Of a stretch of 64,000 nucleotides of DNA, positions 44,195 through 53,602 are shown piece after piece. The translations under genes and the position numbers were made by a program. The notes below the pieces were generated by a model. The model made no database searches. It worked only from the letters and a program-made list of their open reading frames with translations, and was not told the origin of the DNA. Positions within the stretch are counted from its first letter, which is position 1. Each line of letters starts with the position of its first letter. This stretch comes from JACJVV01 sp964581515 (GTDB taxonomy: Archaea; Nanobdellota; Nanobdellia; Woesearchaeales; JACJVV01), in NCBI GenBank assembly GCA_964581515.1, contig CAZOOV010000003.1, forward strand, positions 1-64,000. The letters are read 5' to 3'.

Positions 44195-45400
44195 TTAAAG
44201 TCTTTGTTCTATTATGTCCATCAATGAGACAGCTGTGTCACGTTTTGAATATGTTGATTTTATTACTCCACTACTGTCGACGATTATTGATGTGTGGCTA
44301 TCCGGAGTCATATCTTCTCCCCTATTTGCTACAATAAGCTGATAGCTTTGTGCTCTACCTATTGCAATCTCTTCAAGTTGTTCTGGTGTTAAGTTGTCTT
44401 CATACTTGAAGGTAGTCATGAACATATCAGGTTTGCATTTTCTTACTTCTTCTATCACTTTTGCAGTCTCCTTTAAAGGGATATTTTTCATTCCTCCTTT
44501 TGATCTTATTTTTCCTTTTTTGACTGTTTTTGGTATATAATCATTAACAGCTGCAGAGAAGATTCCACAGTCATAATGATTGTTTTCTACATAGTCCATG
44601 ACAGTTGCATAATAGTCATCAAAAGTCCTTATTTTTGTTGTTGGAATATATGAGGGTGAAGGAATTCCTCCAGGACCAAGTATCAGCTTGACTTCTGCAC
44701 CACGCATGTATGCTTCATCAGCTATCGCTATGCCTGATCTTCCTCTGAAGATGTTGATGATCCATCTTACATGATCTATCTGTCCTGCTGTTGGTCCTGC
44801 AGTTATGAGGAATTCCTTGCCTTTGACAGGGCTGTCGCTGACTGCTCGTATTGTGTCCACTACAATGCTGTGTGAACTAGGAAGGCTTGCTTTTCCGTCA
44901 CCCTTATCAGCAGGCTTGATTACTTTTACACCCTTTGATGTAAGTTTCTCTAAGTTTTCCATGTAGATGGAGTTTTGCATTGTTCCATGCATTGTGGGTG
45001 CAATTAAGATAGATGCATCTCCACTTTCCATTCTTCCTATAGCTGATGCAAGTGTAGAAGTCACTGCATTGTCTGCAATACCATTTGCAAATTTACCAAT
45101 TGTGTTGTAGGTTGCAGGTGCAATTATGTATGCATCATGCTCAGTAAGGTGTTCTACATTCGGTCCAAGCTCATGAATAGGTTTATTCAAACTGGCCCAT
45201 TCAATAGCTTCAATGTCTGCTTTTGAATATGCAGTGTTAGTCATATAGACATTGACATTTACTCCTTCTTCTCCACCATACTGTCTAATATGGCGGATAA
45301 GTGAGGGTATCTTGTATCTTGCAATGCCATTACTTACTAATATTGCAATGTTCTTGTTCTCTAAATGTTTTCCTAATACTTTTACAGCCCTGTCGTCCAT
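44195..45400 (-). CDS. coaBC: Phosphopantothenoylcysteine synthetase/decarboxylase (CoaBC)
   Basis: 401 residues, full bifunctional length. The N-terminal flavoprotein half shows APATYNTIGKFANGIADN and APTMHGTM, which form the FMN and substrate site. The C-terminal ligase half shows ITAGPTAGQIDHVRWI and AAVNDYIPK, with the catalytic Lys. It couples cysteine to phosphopantothenate and decarboxylates the product in CoA synthesis. First of a pair with the amidohydrolase. Confidence 0.92.
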   Translation of the reverse strand: MDDRAVKVLGKHLENKNIAILVSNGIARYKIPSLIRHIRQYGGEEGVNVNVYMTNTAYSKADIEAIEWASLNKPIHELGPNVEHLTEHDAYIIAPATYNTIGKFANGIADNAVTSTLASAIGRMESGDASILIAPTMHGTMQNSIYMENLEKLTSKGVKVIKPADKGDGKASLPSSHSIVVDTIRAVSDSPVKGKEFLITAGPTAGQIDHVRWIINIFRGRSGIAIADEAYMRGAEVKLILGPGGIPSPSYIPTTKIRTFDDYYATVMDYVENNHYDCGIFSAAVNDYIPKTVKKGKIRSKGGMKNIPLKETAKVIEEVRKCKPDMFMTTFKYEDNLTPEQLEEIAIGRAQSYQLIVANRGEDMTPDSHTSIIVDSSGVIKSTYSKRDTAVSLMDIIEQRL

Positions 45401-45516
45401 TTTTGTTCACCTTTGTATAGTTTACCCTATTTTTGGGTTTTGTTATGTATTAGTTATAGAGAACCAGGTAGAAATATTAAAACTAATTTAGTGAATTCTA
45501 AGATAAAAGGGAAAAA

Positions 45517-45524
45517 TATATATA
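45517..45524 (+). promoter_or_regulatory. TATA box of the tandem Lrp regulator
   Basis: TATATATA about 25 nt upstream of the ATG at 45549, preceded by a purine-rich BRE-like GGGAAAA. The start of transcription would coincide with the start codon. Confidence 0.5.
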
Positions 45525-45548
45525 GCAAATTACGTTTTATTCTTAATC

Positions 45549-46520
45549 ATGGTTAAACTTGACGTGAAAGACAAAAAGATACTATATGAGCTTGATTGTG
45601 ATAGTCGACAGCCTTTTAGCAGTATAGCTAAGAAAGTAGGGCTTAGTAAGGATTCTGTGATATATAGGGTGAAAAAGCTCAGATCAGATGGAATCATTAA
45701 GCAGTTTCATACAGTTATAGACAGCAGTAAACTTGGTTTTAAATCATTTAGGTTGTATCTTAAGCTTCAAAATACAACTCCTAAGAAAGAGAATGATATA
45801 ATCAAGTTTCTTAAGTCACAGAAGATAGTAGTTTGGTTTGTCTCTATTGATGGAGAATTTGATCTTGGTGTGTGGATACTTGTAAAGTCAATCAATGATA
45901 TGAATAAGCTTTGGAAAGAGCTTCTTGAGAAATATGTCAATTATATAGATGAAAAATGGCTTACTATCCCTACAAAGATACATTATTTTCCTAGGTGTTA
46001 CTTGCTTGATATAAAACAAAATGATGATTATTGTGATTTTATAACAGAATCACGACCAGTGGAGCTTGACAGAAAAGATGTGCAGATTGTGAAACTACTT
46101 GCACCAAACGCACGGATGTCTGCGCTTCATATAGCAAAGAAACTAGATATCACTCCAAAGACTGTAATTGCAAGAATCAGAAAACTCGAGGAAATGAAAG
46201 TCATAACTGGGTATAAGACTAGATTTGATCTTGAAAAGATAGGGTATAAGTACTTTAAATTACAACTTGATTTGCATAATGTCACAAAAGAAAAGAAAAG
46301 AAAACTTCGTCAGTATATAAAGCAACATCCAAATATCATCTTTGATGAGGAGATACTTGGTGGGAATGATATAGATATAGAAATGCAAGTGAAAGGTTTT
46401 ATAGAGTATAAGAGAATCTTGGAGGATATGAAAAGTCGTTTCTCAGATATAATAAAAGATCATAGACGAATGGTATTCTTTAAAGAGCATAAGAGCCAGT
46501 TCTTCCCTATAAAAGGATGA
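45549..46520 (+). CDS. Tandem-domain Lrp/AsnC-family transcriptional regulator
   Basis: 323 residues made of two Lrp units in a row: HTH (DKKILYELDCDSRQPFSSIAKKVGLSKDSVIYRVKKL) plus ligand domain, then a second HTH (LDRKDVQIVKLLAPNARMSALHIAKKLDITPKTV) plus ligand domain. The family senses amino acids or related molecules. The doubled form is a single-chain equivalent of an Lrp dimer. Divergent from coaBC with 148 bp between. Confidence 0.9.
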   Translation: MVKLDVKDKKILYELDCDSRQPFSSIAKKVGLSKDSVIYRVKKLRSDGIIKQFHTVIDSSKLGFKSFRLYLKLQNTTPKKENDIIKFLKSQKIVVWFVSIDGEFDLGVWILVKSINDMNKLWKELLEKYVNYIDEKWLTIPTKIHYFPRCYLLDIKQNDDYCDFITESRPVELDRKDVQIVKLLAPNARMSALHIAKKLDITPKTVIARIRKLEEMKVITGYKTRFDLEKIGYKYFKLQLDLHNVTKEKKRKLRQYIKQHPNIIFDEEILGGNDIDIEMQVKGFIEYKRILEDMKSRFSDIIKDHRRMVFFKEHKSQFFPIKG

Positions 46521-46691
46521 TAAGAATTAACAATAGGCTTATTTAGAGCTGTTAAGTGTTTTAGATATATAATTCTTTTTTAACTGTTTAAAATATGTTT
46601 TAAGACTTATGGGAAGCTTTTATATATTAGAAGTTTTTCTTAATTCTTGTATTTTTATAATATGATTATAATTAAGAAGGAGGGTTTTAAA

Positions 46692-47027
46692 ATGGCTGAA
46701 ATTGAATTGAATGCTGATAATTTTGAGTCGACAATAAGTGATACGATTCCTGTAATAGTTGATTTTTGGGCAAGCTGGTGTGGACCATGTCAGATGCTTG
46801 CACCTATCTTTGAAGAACTTAGCGGTGAGTATACTGATGATAAGCTTAAGTTTGCGAAAGCATCTACAGAAGATGAAGGAGTGCAGGCTTTTGCAAGTAA
46901 ATATGGTGTTACTGGAATACCATGTTTGATAATCTTCAAAGAAGGCAAAGAAGTTGATAGGATTGTTGGTTTTTCACCAAAAGATGCATTGAAAGCAAAG
47001 ATTGACTCTGTACTTGAGAAAGTTTAA
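46692..47027 (+). CDS. trxA: Thioredoxin
   Basis: 111 residues from the ATG at 46692, chosen for its strong GGAGG site nine bases upstream. It has the classical active site WASWCGPCQM and the cis-Pro segment GVTGIPCLIIF. A Cys directly after the cis-Pro is unusual. Reduces protein disulfides. No thioredoxin reductase in the window. TATA-like TTTTATATATT lies at 46617-46629. Confidence 0.95.
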   Translation: MAEIELNADNFESTISDTIPVIVDFWASWCGPCQMLAPIFEELSGEYTDDKLKFAKASTEDEGVQAFASKYGVTGIPCLIIFKEGKEVDRIVGFSPKDALKAKIDSVLEKV

Positions 47028-47107
47028 GAGAAGATTTGATTATTTTTTATTTAATTAGTTTTTTTATTATTTTATTTCTTTAATTATTATTATTAGATTA
47101 CTTCTTT

Positions 47108-47214
47108 AATATATACTACGGTCCTTTTCTACTGGTGTAGTTAGTCTGCTCTTTTGATTTCGTAAAGTTAACTTTACCAAAAGAGCAGGGAAAGAGACCA
47201 AGGTAGTATATATT
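47108..47214. other. 107-nt nested inverted-repeat element (structured RNA, terminator or MITE-like)
   Basis: Perfect 12-bp outer arms AATATATACTAC (47108-47119) and GTAGTATATATT (47203-47214) enclose GGTC/GACC. Inside is an 11-bp stem CTGCTCTTTTG/CAAAAGAGCAG (47146-47156 and 47178-47188), capped by the 16-nt palindrome GTAAAGTTAACTTTAC (47162-47177), with a small CTAC-TGGT-GTAG hairpin on the 5' side. It lies between the convergent thioredoxin and membrane-protein genes and touches the latter's stop codon. No tRNA features (no T-loop). Confidence 0.55.
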
Positions 47215-47675
47215 TATATCTTATCACTGTCGTTTGCAAAAGCAAATGCTCCAACTGCTAGAAGTACACCTGCGACTATGTAAATGCCATAGAGTATTAC
47301 ATCTGGGATTGCTGGGAGAGTGAAGTCTATTGCTCCCATACTATAAAGTGCAGGTATTGTTGTCATTGTTATAAGGAGGATTCCCAGGCTAATCGAACTC
47401 CATTTGAAAAATGGGCTTTCTTCTCTTACTCCTTCTACAATCAGTTCTCTTCCGCATAGGATGACCATAACCAATATAAAATATTCAAATAGTGGAAATT
47501 CCAATGGGTTGAATGATATCCTTCCGAATGAATGTAATATTGGAAGTACACCTAGTGAGACTAGAAGCAATCCATTGACTATGTATTTCCATAGTTTAGG
47601 AAGCATTAGCGTACCTATAAATAGTATTACAAGAATTATTGCAGTTGTATTCTGCATTATTGTGTCTGATATCAA
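47214..47675 (-). CDS. Hypothetical membrane protein, 153 aa
   Basis: About four hydrophobic helices with short loops (TTAIILVILFIGTLML at the start; a C-terminal GIYIVAGVLLAVGAFAFA). No family recognised. The stop codon abuts the 107-nt inverted-repeat element. Codes on the same strand as the next two genes upstream. Confidence 0.65.
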   Translation of the reverse strand: MISDTIMQNTTAIILVILFIGTLMLPKLWKYIVNGLLLVSLGVLPILHSFGRISFNPLEFPLFEYFILVMVILCGRELIVEGVREESPFFKWSSISLGILLITMTTIPALYSMGAIDFTLPAIPDVILYGIYIVAGVLLAVGAFAFANDSDKI

Positions 47676-47701
47676 ATTATCAAGATATTTAGGTTTATTT
47701 T

Positions 47702-48109
47702 TTATAAATTTATTCCTTTTATTGAGGCTATCTGTTGTATCATATTGTATCTTTGTGCTTCTCTACATACATGATGGTAATGATCTTCGAATCTTGTACC
47801 AAGCCCTTCTATCAACTCTTCATAGACATCACAACTGTCTCTAAGAAATCTTATATCATCATCTGTCTTTATGATATATGCTTTTATGTCAACTCCTACT
47901 TCTAGTGCTGATTTTGTCCTATGATGGCCATTATAATTTATGAAATTTCCAAAATATTTCATATTGTGTGGGGCTTCAATCAATGGCACATTAGGTATAA
48001 CATCATATAGATTTAATCTGTAAAGCATTCTCCAATGCAGAGTAGAATCAGCTGGGTGCATAGGTATTGCTAACTTTGGATTAACTATCATTACTTCGGG
48101 TTCATACAT
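47702..48109 (-). CDS. ParB/sulfiredoxin-like domain protein
   Basis: 135 residues. The segment GNFINYNGHHRTKSALEVGVDIKAYII (about 52-78) resembles the ParB-N/Srx core, where a dG-x-H-R-x-x-A-A-x-x-x-G signature binds nucleotide. No DNA-binding domain follows. Some stand-alone members are kinases or nucleases. Assignment tentative. Confidence 0.5.
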   Translation of the reverse strand: MYEPEVMIVNPKLAIPMHPADSTLHWRMLYRLNLYDVIPNVPLIEAPHNMKYFGNFINYNGHHRTKSALEVGVDIKAYIIKTDDDIRFLRDSCDVYEELIEGLGTRFEDHYHHVCREAQRYNMIQQIASIKGINL

Positions 48110-48207
48110 TATTAAGTCACTTCAGAAGTTGTTTTTTGTGATTTGTTTTTAAAGCTTATGGGTGATTTAGTTTTGTTATTGAATATTTTTGTAATTATAG
48201 AATTCTA

Positions 48208-48951
48208 TTAGATCTTTTTGTATATTGCCATGCCTGCTTGATAGTCTAGCTTTGTTACATTGCTGGGAAGAGTGTAACTGTCTTCTCTTGTTTCTACAAA
48301 CACAAGCATCGAGTTGTCTTTTGCATATTCTGCAAAGAAATTTAGTATATTTTGTCTTCTCTCAACCTGATAATGATAGAATAAGTCTACTTTTTTCAGG
48401 ACTTCTGATGTGATTTTCTTAGGAGCTTTCTTTTCTAGTATTTTGAGGTTTTTTCTGAAGTCATCTTCTCCTTCTTTCTCTTTTTTTTCTATCTTGAAAC
48501 CTTTTGGGAAAAAACTGGAGTGAATTATTTTTATATTGTCTTTTTTTATGTAATCTGCATCACTTGCAGTCTTAATATTTTCTAAAGAAGCTTTATAGCA
48601 TTCTTCTGAGAACTCGATGCCTATTCCTTTCCAACCATGATGCACGGCATAGATTGTCATGTTTCCTATTCCTGAGCCAAGATCAAGAAAAGTCGGTTTT
48701 TCTGGAAATAATTGTTTTTGTTCAAATATGAATCTCATCAATGCAGTATGAGTGAATAAGGATGTAGAATGCATTGTGCCAAATTGACCTAATGGATTTC
48801 CTCTTTTGTCATAAAGGCAGGACTCAAATGGTTTTGCTCTGCAGACTTCTCTTTTTAATTGCTTGTATCTCTTATCTTCTAGCCATGTATTTATTTTGAT
48901 TTTCTTTATTCTGGTCTTGTTTATTCTTTCTGGTATTATTTTTTCTGGCAT
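48208..48951 (-). CDS. Class I SAM-dependent methyltransferase
   Basis: 247 residues. Motif I FLDLGSGIGNMTIYAVHHGWKGIGIEFS lies near 90-117, and the acidic post-I residue is present. A Lys/Glu-rich insertion (150-195) separates it from the DLFYHYQVERRQNIL segment in the position of motif IV. The overall plan (N-terminal helix, motif I, GIEFSEECYK) resembles Dot1-like lysine methyltransferases, but this is not certain. Substrate unknown. Confidence 0.78.
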   Translation of the reverse strand: MPEKIIPERINKTRIKKIKINTWLEDKRYKQLKREVCRAKPFESCLYDKRGNPLGQFGTMHSTSLFTHTALMRFIFEQKQLFPEKPTFLDLGSGIGNMTIYAVHHGWKGIGIEFSEECYKASLENIKTASDADYIKKDNIKIIHSSFFPKGFKIEKKEKEGEDDFRKNLKILEKKAPKKITSEVLKKVDLFYHYQVERRQNILNFFAEYAKDNSMLVFVETREDSYTLPSNVTKLDYQAGMAIYKKI

Positions 48952-49034
48952 GATTTGTTATTTGTGGGATTTCATATAAACTTTTCGGGCATAAAGCTTT
49001 TATATCTGTGGAGTTTCTTTTTCTTTGATATAAT

Positions 49035-49238
49035 ATGGAATGTAAAAAAGATAACAATAAAGAGCGATGCAATTGTAGTTATGAACCTTGCAGTAGAAAA
49101 GGAGTCTGTTGTGATTGTCTCAGTTTTCATCTGTCTTCAAGAGAACTGCCTGCTTGTTGTTTTCCTGATGATGTGGAAAAGACATTTGACAGGAGTTTTG
49201 AGAAGTTTGCAGAACTTATAAGTGATGGCAAGATTTAG
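49035..49238 (+). CDS. DUF6485-type cysteine-rich small protein
   Basis: 67 residues with CNCSYEPCSRKGVCCDCLSFH and later LPACCFPDDVEKTFDRS. This is the DUF6485 pattern, a family of small probable metal-binding proteins found in anaerobic bacteria and archaea. Starts MECKK, as is usual for the family. Function unknown. Confidence 0.85.
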   Translation: MECKKDNNKERCNCSYEPCSRKGVCCDCLSFHLSSRELPACCFPDDVEKTFDRSFEKFAELISDGKI

Positions 49239-49274
49239 ATAGAATTCAGAGATAGGATTCAGATAGAATTCAGA
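49238..49274. repeat. Short 13-bp direct repeat
   Basis: GATAGAATTCAGA, GATAGGATTCAGA and a shortened TAGAATTCAGA follow in tandem right at the end of the DUF6485 gene, upstream of the phosphate transporter. Too short to assign a role. Confidence 0.6.
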
Positions 49275-49383
49275 TAGGGTAGATTAAGAATTATCGTGAA
49301 TCTTACGAGTTAGTCTGTTTTTGTTGGATTATGTATTTTATTCTATAATAATACTTATAAAACAGTTGTGAAGGTAAGGGATT

Positions 49384-51012
49384 ATGCTACAAGAGCTTAT
49401 TTTTGGCATCATAGGTGGTCTAGGTTTATTTATATTCGGCATCAAGATTATGAGTGATGGTCTTCAGAAGGCTGCAGGAGATAAGGTAAGGGATATAATT
49501 GGATATCTGACCAATAATCGGTTCAAAGGGATGTTTCTTGGTGCACTTGTAACTTCTATTATACAAAGCAGTTCTGCCACGACAGTAATGGTTGTGGGAT
49601 TTGTCAATGCTGGACTTATGACTTTACTTCAAGCTGTACCTATAATACTGGGCGCAAACATTGGGACGACGATTACGGCGCAGCTTGTTGCTTTTAAGCT
49701 TACAGATTATGCTCTTCCAATAATTGCTCTTGGCGCTTTTATGTATATATTCTGTAAAAAGAAACGAAATAAACAGATTGGAGAGGCGATACTTGGTTTT
49801 GGTATATTGTTCTTGGGACTCAGCATAATGGGTGGCACTGTAAAAACTCTTGGTTCAGGTTCTACAATCCATCAGATATTTGCATCATTTAGTCATAATC
49901 CTTTACTTGCAGTGCTTGCAGGACTCATTGCAACTGCAGTTGTACAGTCAAGTTCAGTCACTACAGGTATTATAGTCTTACTTGCAGGCATGGGCCTTAT
50001 TGATATTAACGGTGCACTTCCTTTGTTATTCGGCACCAATATTGGAACTTGTGTCACAGCAATACTTGCAAGCATTAAGACAAATATTACTGCAAGAAGA
50101 GCGGCAGTTGCACATGTATTGTTCAATGTAATAGGTTCTGTTCTTGCACTTCTTATGCTCCCTATATATCTAAAGATAGTAACAATGGTGCCAGGAGGCG
50201 TAGAAAGACAGGTTGCTAATGCACATACATTATTTAATGTGTTTAATTCTTTGGTATTTATTGGTTTTGTACCTTTATATGTTAAGTTGATTAAAGAGAT
50301 AGTTCCAGGAGAAGAAGTTATAATTGAGTCTGGTCCGAAATATCTTGATAAAAATCTTTTGAATACTCCAGCAATAGCAATAGACGCGTCAAGAAAGGAA
50401 ATAATAAGGACGCTTGAATTTGCTAAAGAGATGGTCAATACTTCTGTATCTGCTTTTCATAATGATAATAAGAAGGATGTAGATAAAGTTCTTGCCAGAG
50501 AGGATATGGTAGATGATCTTCGTGATTCAATAACTGATTATATCACATTAATAACAGAAAAAGAGATAACAGAGAAAGATGCAAAGACAGTACCTGCTTT
50601 TCTTCATCTAATAAATGATATTGAAAGGATTGGCGATCATGCTGAGAATATTGCACATCTTGCAGAAAGAAAGATAGATGAAGGACTTACTTTCTCAAAG
50701 GCTGCAGTTGATGAGATAAATGAGATGCATGATATTGTAAGGGGCATGATAAATGACGCTTTAAGAGCATTGCCTCTTCTTGATAAGAGTGTTGCTCAAG
50801 CCATTGCAAGAAAAGAGGTTGAATTAAATAAATCTTTTATCAGCTTTAGAGAGAATCACATAAAAAGAATGGGGCATAAGCAATGTAGTGCACTTTCTGG
50901 AGTTATATTTGTTGATTTGATAGCAAATTTTGAGAAGATAGGAGATCATGTAGCAAATATTGGTCAAGCAATAGAAGGGAAGTTTGAATGGGATTCTGAT
51001 GATATATTTTAA
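49384..51012 (+). CDS. Na+/phosphate cotransporter (NptA/YjbB-like) with PhoU-like tail
   Basis: 542 residues. The two inverted PNaS repeats each carry a QSSS motif (SIIQSSSATTVMVVGF and AVVQSSSVTTGIIVLL), the Na/Pi site. A PhoU-like four-helix domain fills about 340-530 (NDIERIGDHAENIAHLAERK and FEKIGDHVANIGQAIEGK), binding metal and modulating transport. TTATAAAA at 49355-49362 is the likely promoter, about 25 nt before the ATG. Confidence 0.92.
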   Translation: MLQELIFGIIGGLGLFIFGIKIMSDGLQKAAGDKVRDIIGYLTNNRFKGMFLGALVTSIIQSSSATTVMVVGFVNAGLMTLLQAVPIILGANIGTTITAQLVAFKLTDYALPIIALGAFMYIFCKKKRNKQIGEAILGFGILFLGLSIMGGTVKTLGSGSTIHQIFASFSHNPLLAVLAGLIATAVVQSSSVTTGIIVLLAGMGLIDINGALPLLFGTNIGTCVTAILASIKTNITARRAAVAHVLFNVIGSVLALLMLPIYLKIVTMVPGGVERQVANAHTLFNVFNSLVFIGFVPLYVKLIKEIVPGEEVIIESGPKYLDKNLLNTPAIAIDASRKEIIRTLEFAKEMVNTSVSAFHNDNKKDVDKVLAREDMVDDLRDSITDYITLITEKEITEKDAKTVPAFLHLINDIERIGDHAENIAHLAERKIDEGLTFSKAAVDEINEMHDIVRGMINDALRALPLLDKSVAQAIARKEVELNKSFISFRENHIKRMGHKQCSALSGVIFVDLIANFEKIGDHVANIGQAIEGKFEWDSDDIF

Positions 51013-51065
51013 TTATATCTTTTAGTGATTTATTTTGGTGATATGTTTTAATTTATTATTTGATT

Positions 51066-51842
51066 TTATAGGAATGAGAAAATATTTGATAATGAACCAA
51101 TCAAGAAGTCGCTGTAGAACGCAAGCATGAAATATTTCATTAATATTCCAATTGATGAATATATTATCATTTTCTTGTAAGGATATTTTATCCCTCCTAA
51201 TATGAATGTTAATATCTGTACTGGAAAAGGAGTGAATAAGAATAAGACAAGGAGAATTCCTCCTGCTTTATGTACCCATTGTTCTAATGTGTAATATTTT
51301 GAGTTGCTTTCAATCTTTTTGCTTAACATGAGTCCTAAAAGATAGTTTATGGAAAAACCAAGTAGTATTGATATTAAAACTATAGGTAAGCAAAACCAAG
51401 GATTTAATTCTGAGATGAAATAAAGAAAGCTTATTTCTAGCGGAACATATATGAAAAAGAGTGAACCCATTGAGAATACTGCAAATAATCCTAGGAATGT
51501 TTTGTCGATTATATGACTTTTGAAAAAAGTGTATATTGCAAATAATATTGGTGAATTACTTATCTGATTTTCAAATAAGATCGGGAACGAGTAAGCTACT
51601 GCGCTTATCAAGATTAAGATAATGAACAATATCTTTCCAAATGATAGTATATGGTGGTCTTTCTTGTCGTATCCATGATCTTTGTTTACTAAAAATAGGA
51701 TAAATACTATTATCATTGAAGTTATAAGTACAATTAAAGATAATTCTATATTGTAAAAGCTGTAATCATTAAGATATTGATTTGAGAAAAGGTATGAAAA
51801 TACTATCAATAATGTACTTAATATGAAAAATTTGATTCGCAT
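51066..51842 (-). CDS. Multi-pass membrane protein, VTT/DedA-like C-terminal half
   Basis: 258 residues with about seven hydrophobic helices. The C-terminal half (LGFSINYLLGLMLSKK, WVHKAGGILLVLFLFTPFPVQILTFILGGIKYPYKKMI) resembles VTT/SNARE-associated DedA-family proteins, which flip or move lipids. The N-terminal half is unassigned. Convergent with the phosphate transporter. Confidence 0.65.
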   Translation of the reverse strand: MRIKFFILSTLLIVFSYLFSNQYLNDYSFYNIELSLIVLITSMIIVFILFLVNKDHGYDKKDHHILSFGKILFIILILISAVAYSFPILFENQISNSPILFAIYTFFKSHIIDKTFLGLFAVFSMGSLFFIYVPLEISFLYFISELNPWFCLPIVLISILLGFSINYLLGLMLSKKIESNSKYYTLEQWVHKAGGILLVLFLFTPFPVQILTFILGGIKYPYKKMIIYSSIGILMKYFMLAFYSDFLIGSLSNIFSFL

Positions 51843-51956
51843 AGAGGTATTTTAAGAGAGGATTTTAAAAATATTGTGAAATATGCTCAGAAAAGTTAGA
51901 TATTTGAGAAAAAGATTAATAAATGCAATGATAGAATAAAATATTAGGTGATAATA

Positions 51957-52235
51957 ATGGTAAAAAATATTCGTGCTTCACATATACTTGTAACAAATGA
52001 GACTTTCTGTAAAGAGCTTATAGGGAAGTTGAGTAATGGTTCTAGTTTTGAAGACCTTGCTGCACAATTTTCCAAATGTCCTTCTGGAAAGAAAAAAGGT
52101 GGTGATCTTGGTTCATTTGGCAAAGGCAAAATGGTTCCACAGTTTGAGAATGCAGCGATGAAACTTAAAGTTGGGGAAACATCTGGTGTTGTTAAGACTC
52201 AATTTGGCTATCACATCATTAAGAGAACTGGTTGA
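51957..52235 (+). CDS. Parvulin-type peptidyl-prolyl isomerase
   Basis: 92 residues from the ATG at 51957 (AGGTG upstream). A GTG nine bases earlier is the alternative. The single rotamase domain has IRASHILV, GGDLGSFGKGKMVPQFENA and FGYHIIKRTG, as in stand-alone cytosolic parvulins. Catalyses proline isomerisation in folding. Convergent with the tagged-protein operon but not part of it. Confidence 0.93.
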   Translation: MVKNIRASHILVTNETFCKELIGKLSNGSSFEDLAAQFSKCPSGKKKGGDLGSFGKGKMVPQFENAAMKLKVGETSGVVKTQFGYHIIKRTG

Positions 52236-52241
52236 TTGTTT

Positions 52242-52853
52242 TTATCTATTGTTTCTATCATAATTCTTGAAGAAGTGGCCATTATCTAAGGAATCATGAG
52301 CTACTGTATCCATATCTTTGTCAAGTGAGCAGATGTTTGCATAAAGCTGTTGTAATTCTGGGTTATTCTCTTCTTTTATTCTGTCTCTTAATTCTTCAAT
52401 TTTTTTGTTGATCTTATTTATATTATTTCCATGAGCTATTAGGCTGTCGGCGACCCCTTTGCCTGGTAGTTTTCTGTATTCTTTGATCTCTTCATAATCT
52501 GCTTTGAGTTCTAGATAAGTAGTATGATACCCTTCAATTCTTCTTTGTTTTAGATGGTCTTTAATATCTGGTATTTTGTAATAAGTAAATCCTGCTAATG
52601 TGATTATTCCAATTGTAGTTGCTAAAAGAGGAATTCTCTTTTTTTTAATATGGGAGGTTGTTTCTCTTATCTTTCTTTTGAATGTATCAAAATATGTGAT
52701 ATCTCTAGCCATTATTTCATCAAAGTCTGAAGTATCAAAATCTTCTTGATCTGATTTTTCGTTAGTTGCTTTTTTAGATACTTCTTCTAATTCTGTTGGT
52801 TCATCTTCTGTTATTTCACTGAGTCTTTTTTCTAAGTCTTCGTTATTTGTCAT
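52242..52853 (-). CDS. EDLE-tag membrane protein 1 (last gene of the operon)
   Basis: 203 residues from the ATG at 52853. Starts MTNNEDLEKRLSEITEDEP, the tag shared by nine proteins of this operon. After an acidic linker and a basic patch comes one membrane helix (about 80-98), then a helical extracytoplasmic domain with coiled-coil character (INKINKKIEELRDRIKEE). Orientation N-in is expected from the KKKR before the helix. The start codon is 5 bp from the upstream stop. Function unknown. Confidence 0.75.
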   Translation of the reverse strand: MTNNEDLEKRLSEITEDEPTELEEVSKKATNEKSDQEDFDTSDFDEIMARDITYFDTFKRKIRETTSHIKKKRIPLLATTIGIITLAGFTYYKIPDIKDHLKQRRIEGYHTTYLELKADYEEIKEYRKLPGKGVADSLIAHGNNINKINKKIEELRDRIKEENNPELQQLYANICSLDKDMDTVAHDSLDNGHFFKNYDRNNR

Positions 52854-52858
52854 TTTAA

Positions 52859-53602
52859 CTAACCTAATACAAGATGCATAACTGCTGCTCTCCTTATCCA
52901 TCCTTCAAATCTTTTTGCTACCTTTGGTTTATTGTGTTCAGTATGCATCTTAATATAACCAAAATTTGATAATTGACTGCCTGCATGCCCTCCTTGCATT
53001 GAGAAAAGGCCTTTTACATTTCTTGCAGCGCTCCTATAGCACTCTTCAGCTTTTTTAAGATTATCTCTCATTACATAAATATCGCCTAGATATTCATGAG
53101 GCATAACAACTGCCTGGTCAACCTCTATCGCTTTTTTGAAGTATTTTTCAGCTTCTGAATAGTCTTTAGTGTCTATACAACGTATCTTGCCCATGCCTGC
53201 ATAACCTAATGGTGATTTTGGAGCAACTTTTATGCATCTCCTGAACAATGCTTCTGCTTTTTTTCTCGAGGATTTATCTATCATATCGATTCCTTCTTCT
53301 TTCAATTGCTTATAGACCCTTTCTTTCATCTTATCAGCACCGACAGAGCCAGGGAAAGGAAAACTGATTGTTAGCTCTTCCATTCCTAAATGATACAATG
53401 CATCAATATTCTCTGACCATAGTTCGAGTGCTTCAGAATAATATTTGACCCTTTTATTCTTGGTCCATGCTTTCATGCCTTTTGTTGATAGTTCTTTTGA
53501 TCTTGCTATATCTCTTTCAAGAGTCTTTTCTCTTTTTAATTCTTCAGGATCCTCTTCTGTTATTTCGCTGAGTCTTTTCTCTAAGTCTTCTGTCATTTTC
53601 AT
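52859..53602 (-). CDS. EDLE-tag TPR protein
   Basis: 247 residues (or 245 from the second Met, which would start exactly MTEDLEKRLSEITEEDP). After the tag come TPR units, for example AEKYFKKAIEVDQAVVMPHEYLGDIYVMRDNLKKAEECYRSA. No signal peptide or membrane helix, so cytoplasmic. The start overlaps the upstream stop by ATGA. A scaffold role is inferred from the TPRs. Confidence 0.8.
   Translation of the reverse strand: MKMTEDLEKRLSEITEEDPEELKREKTLERDIARSKELSTKGMKAWTKNKRVKYYSEALELWSENIDALYHLGMEELTISFPFPGSVGADKMKERVYKQLKEEGIDMIDKSSRKKAEALFRRCIKVAPKSPLGYAGMGKIRCIDTKDYSEAEKYFKKAIEVDQAVVMPHEYLGDIYVMRDNLKKAEECYRSAARNVKGLFSMQGGHAGSQLSNFGYIKMHTEHNKPKVAKRFEGWIRRAAVMHLVLG

Noticed and set aside
47108..47214. 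Structured element as a tRNA with intron
   Set aside because: No T-loop (TTCGA-type) or matching acceptor stem on either strand.
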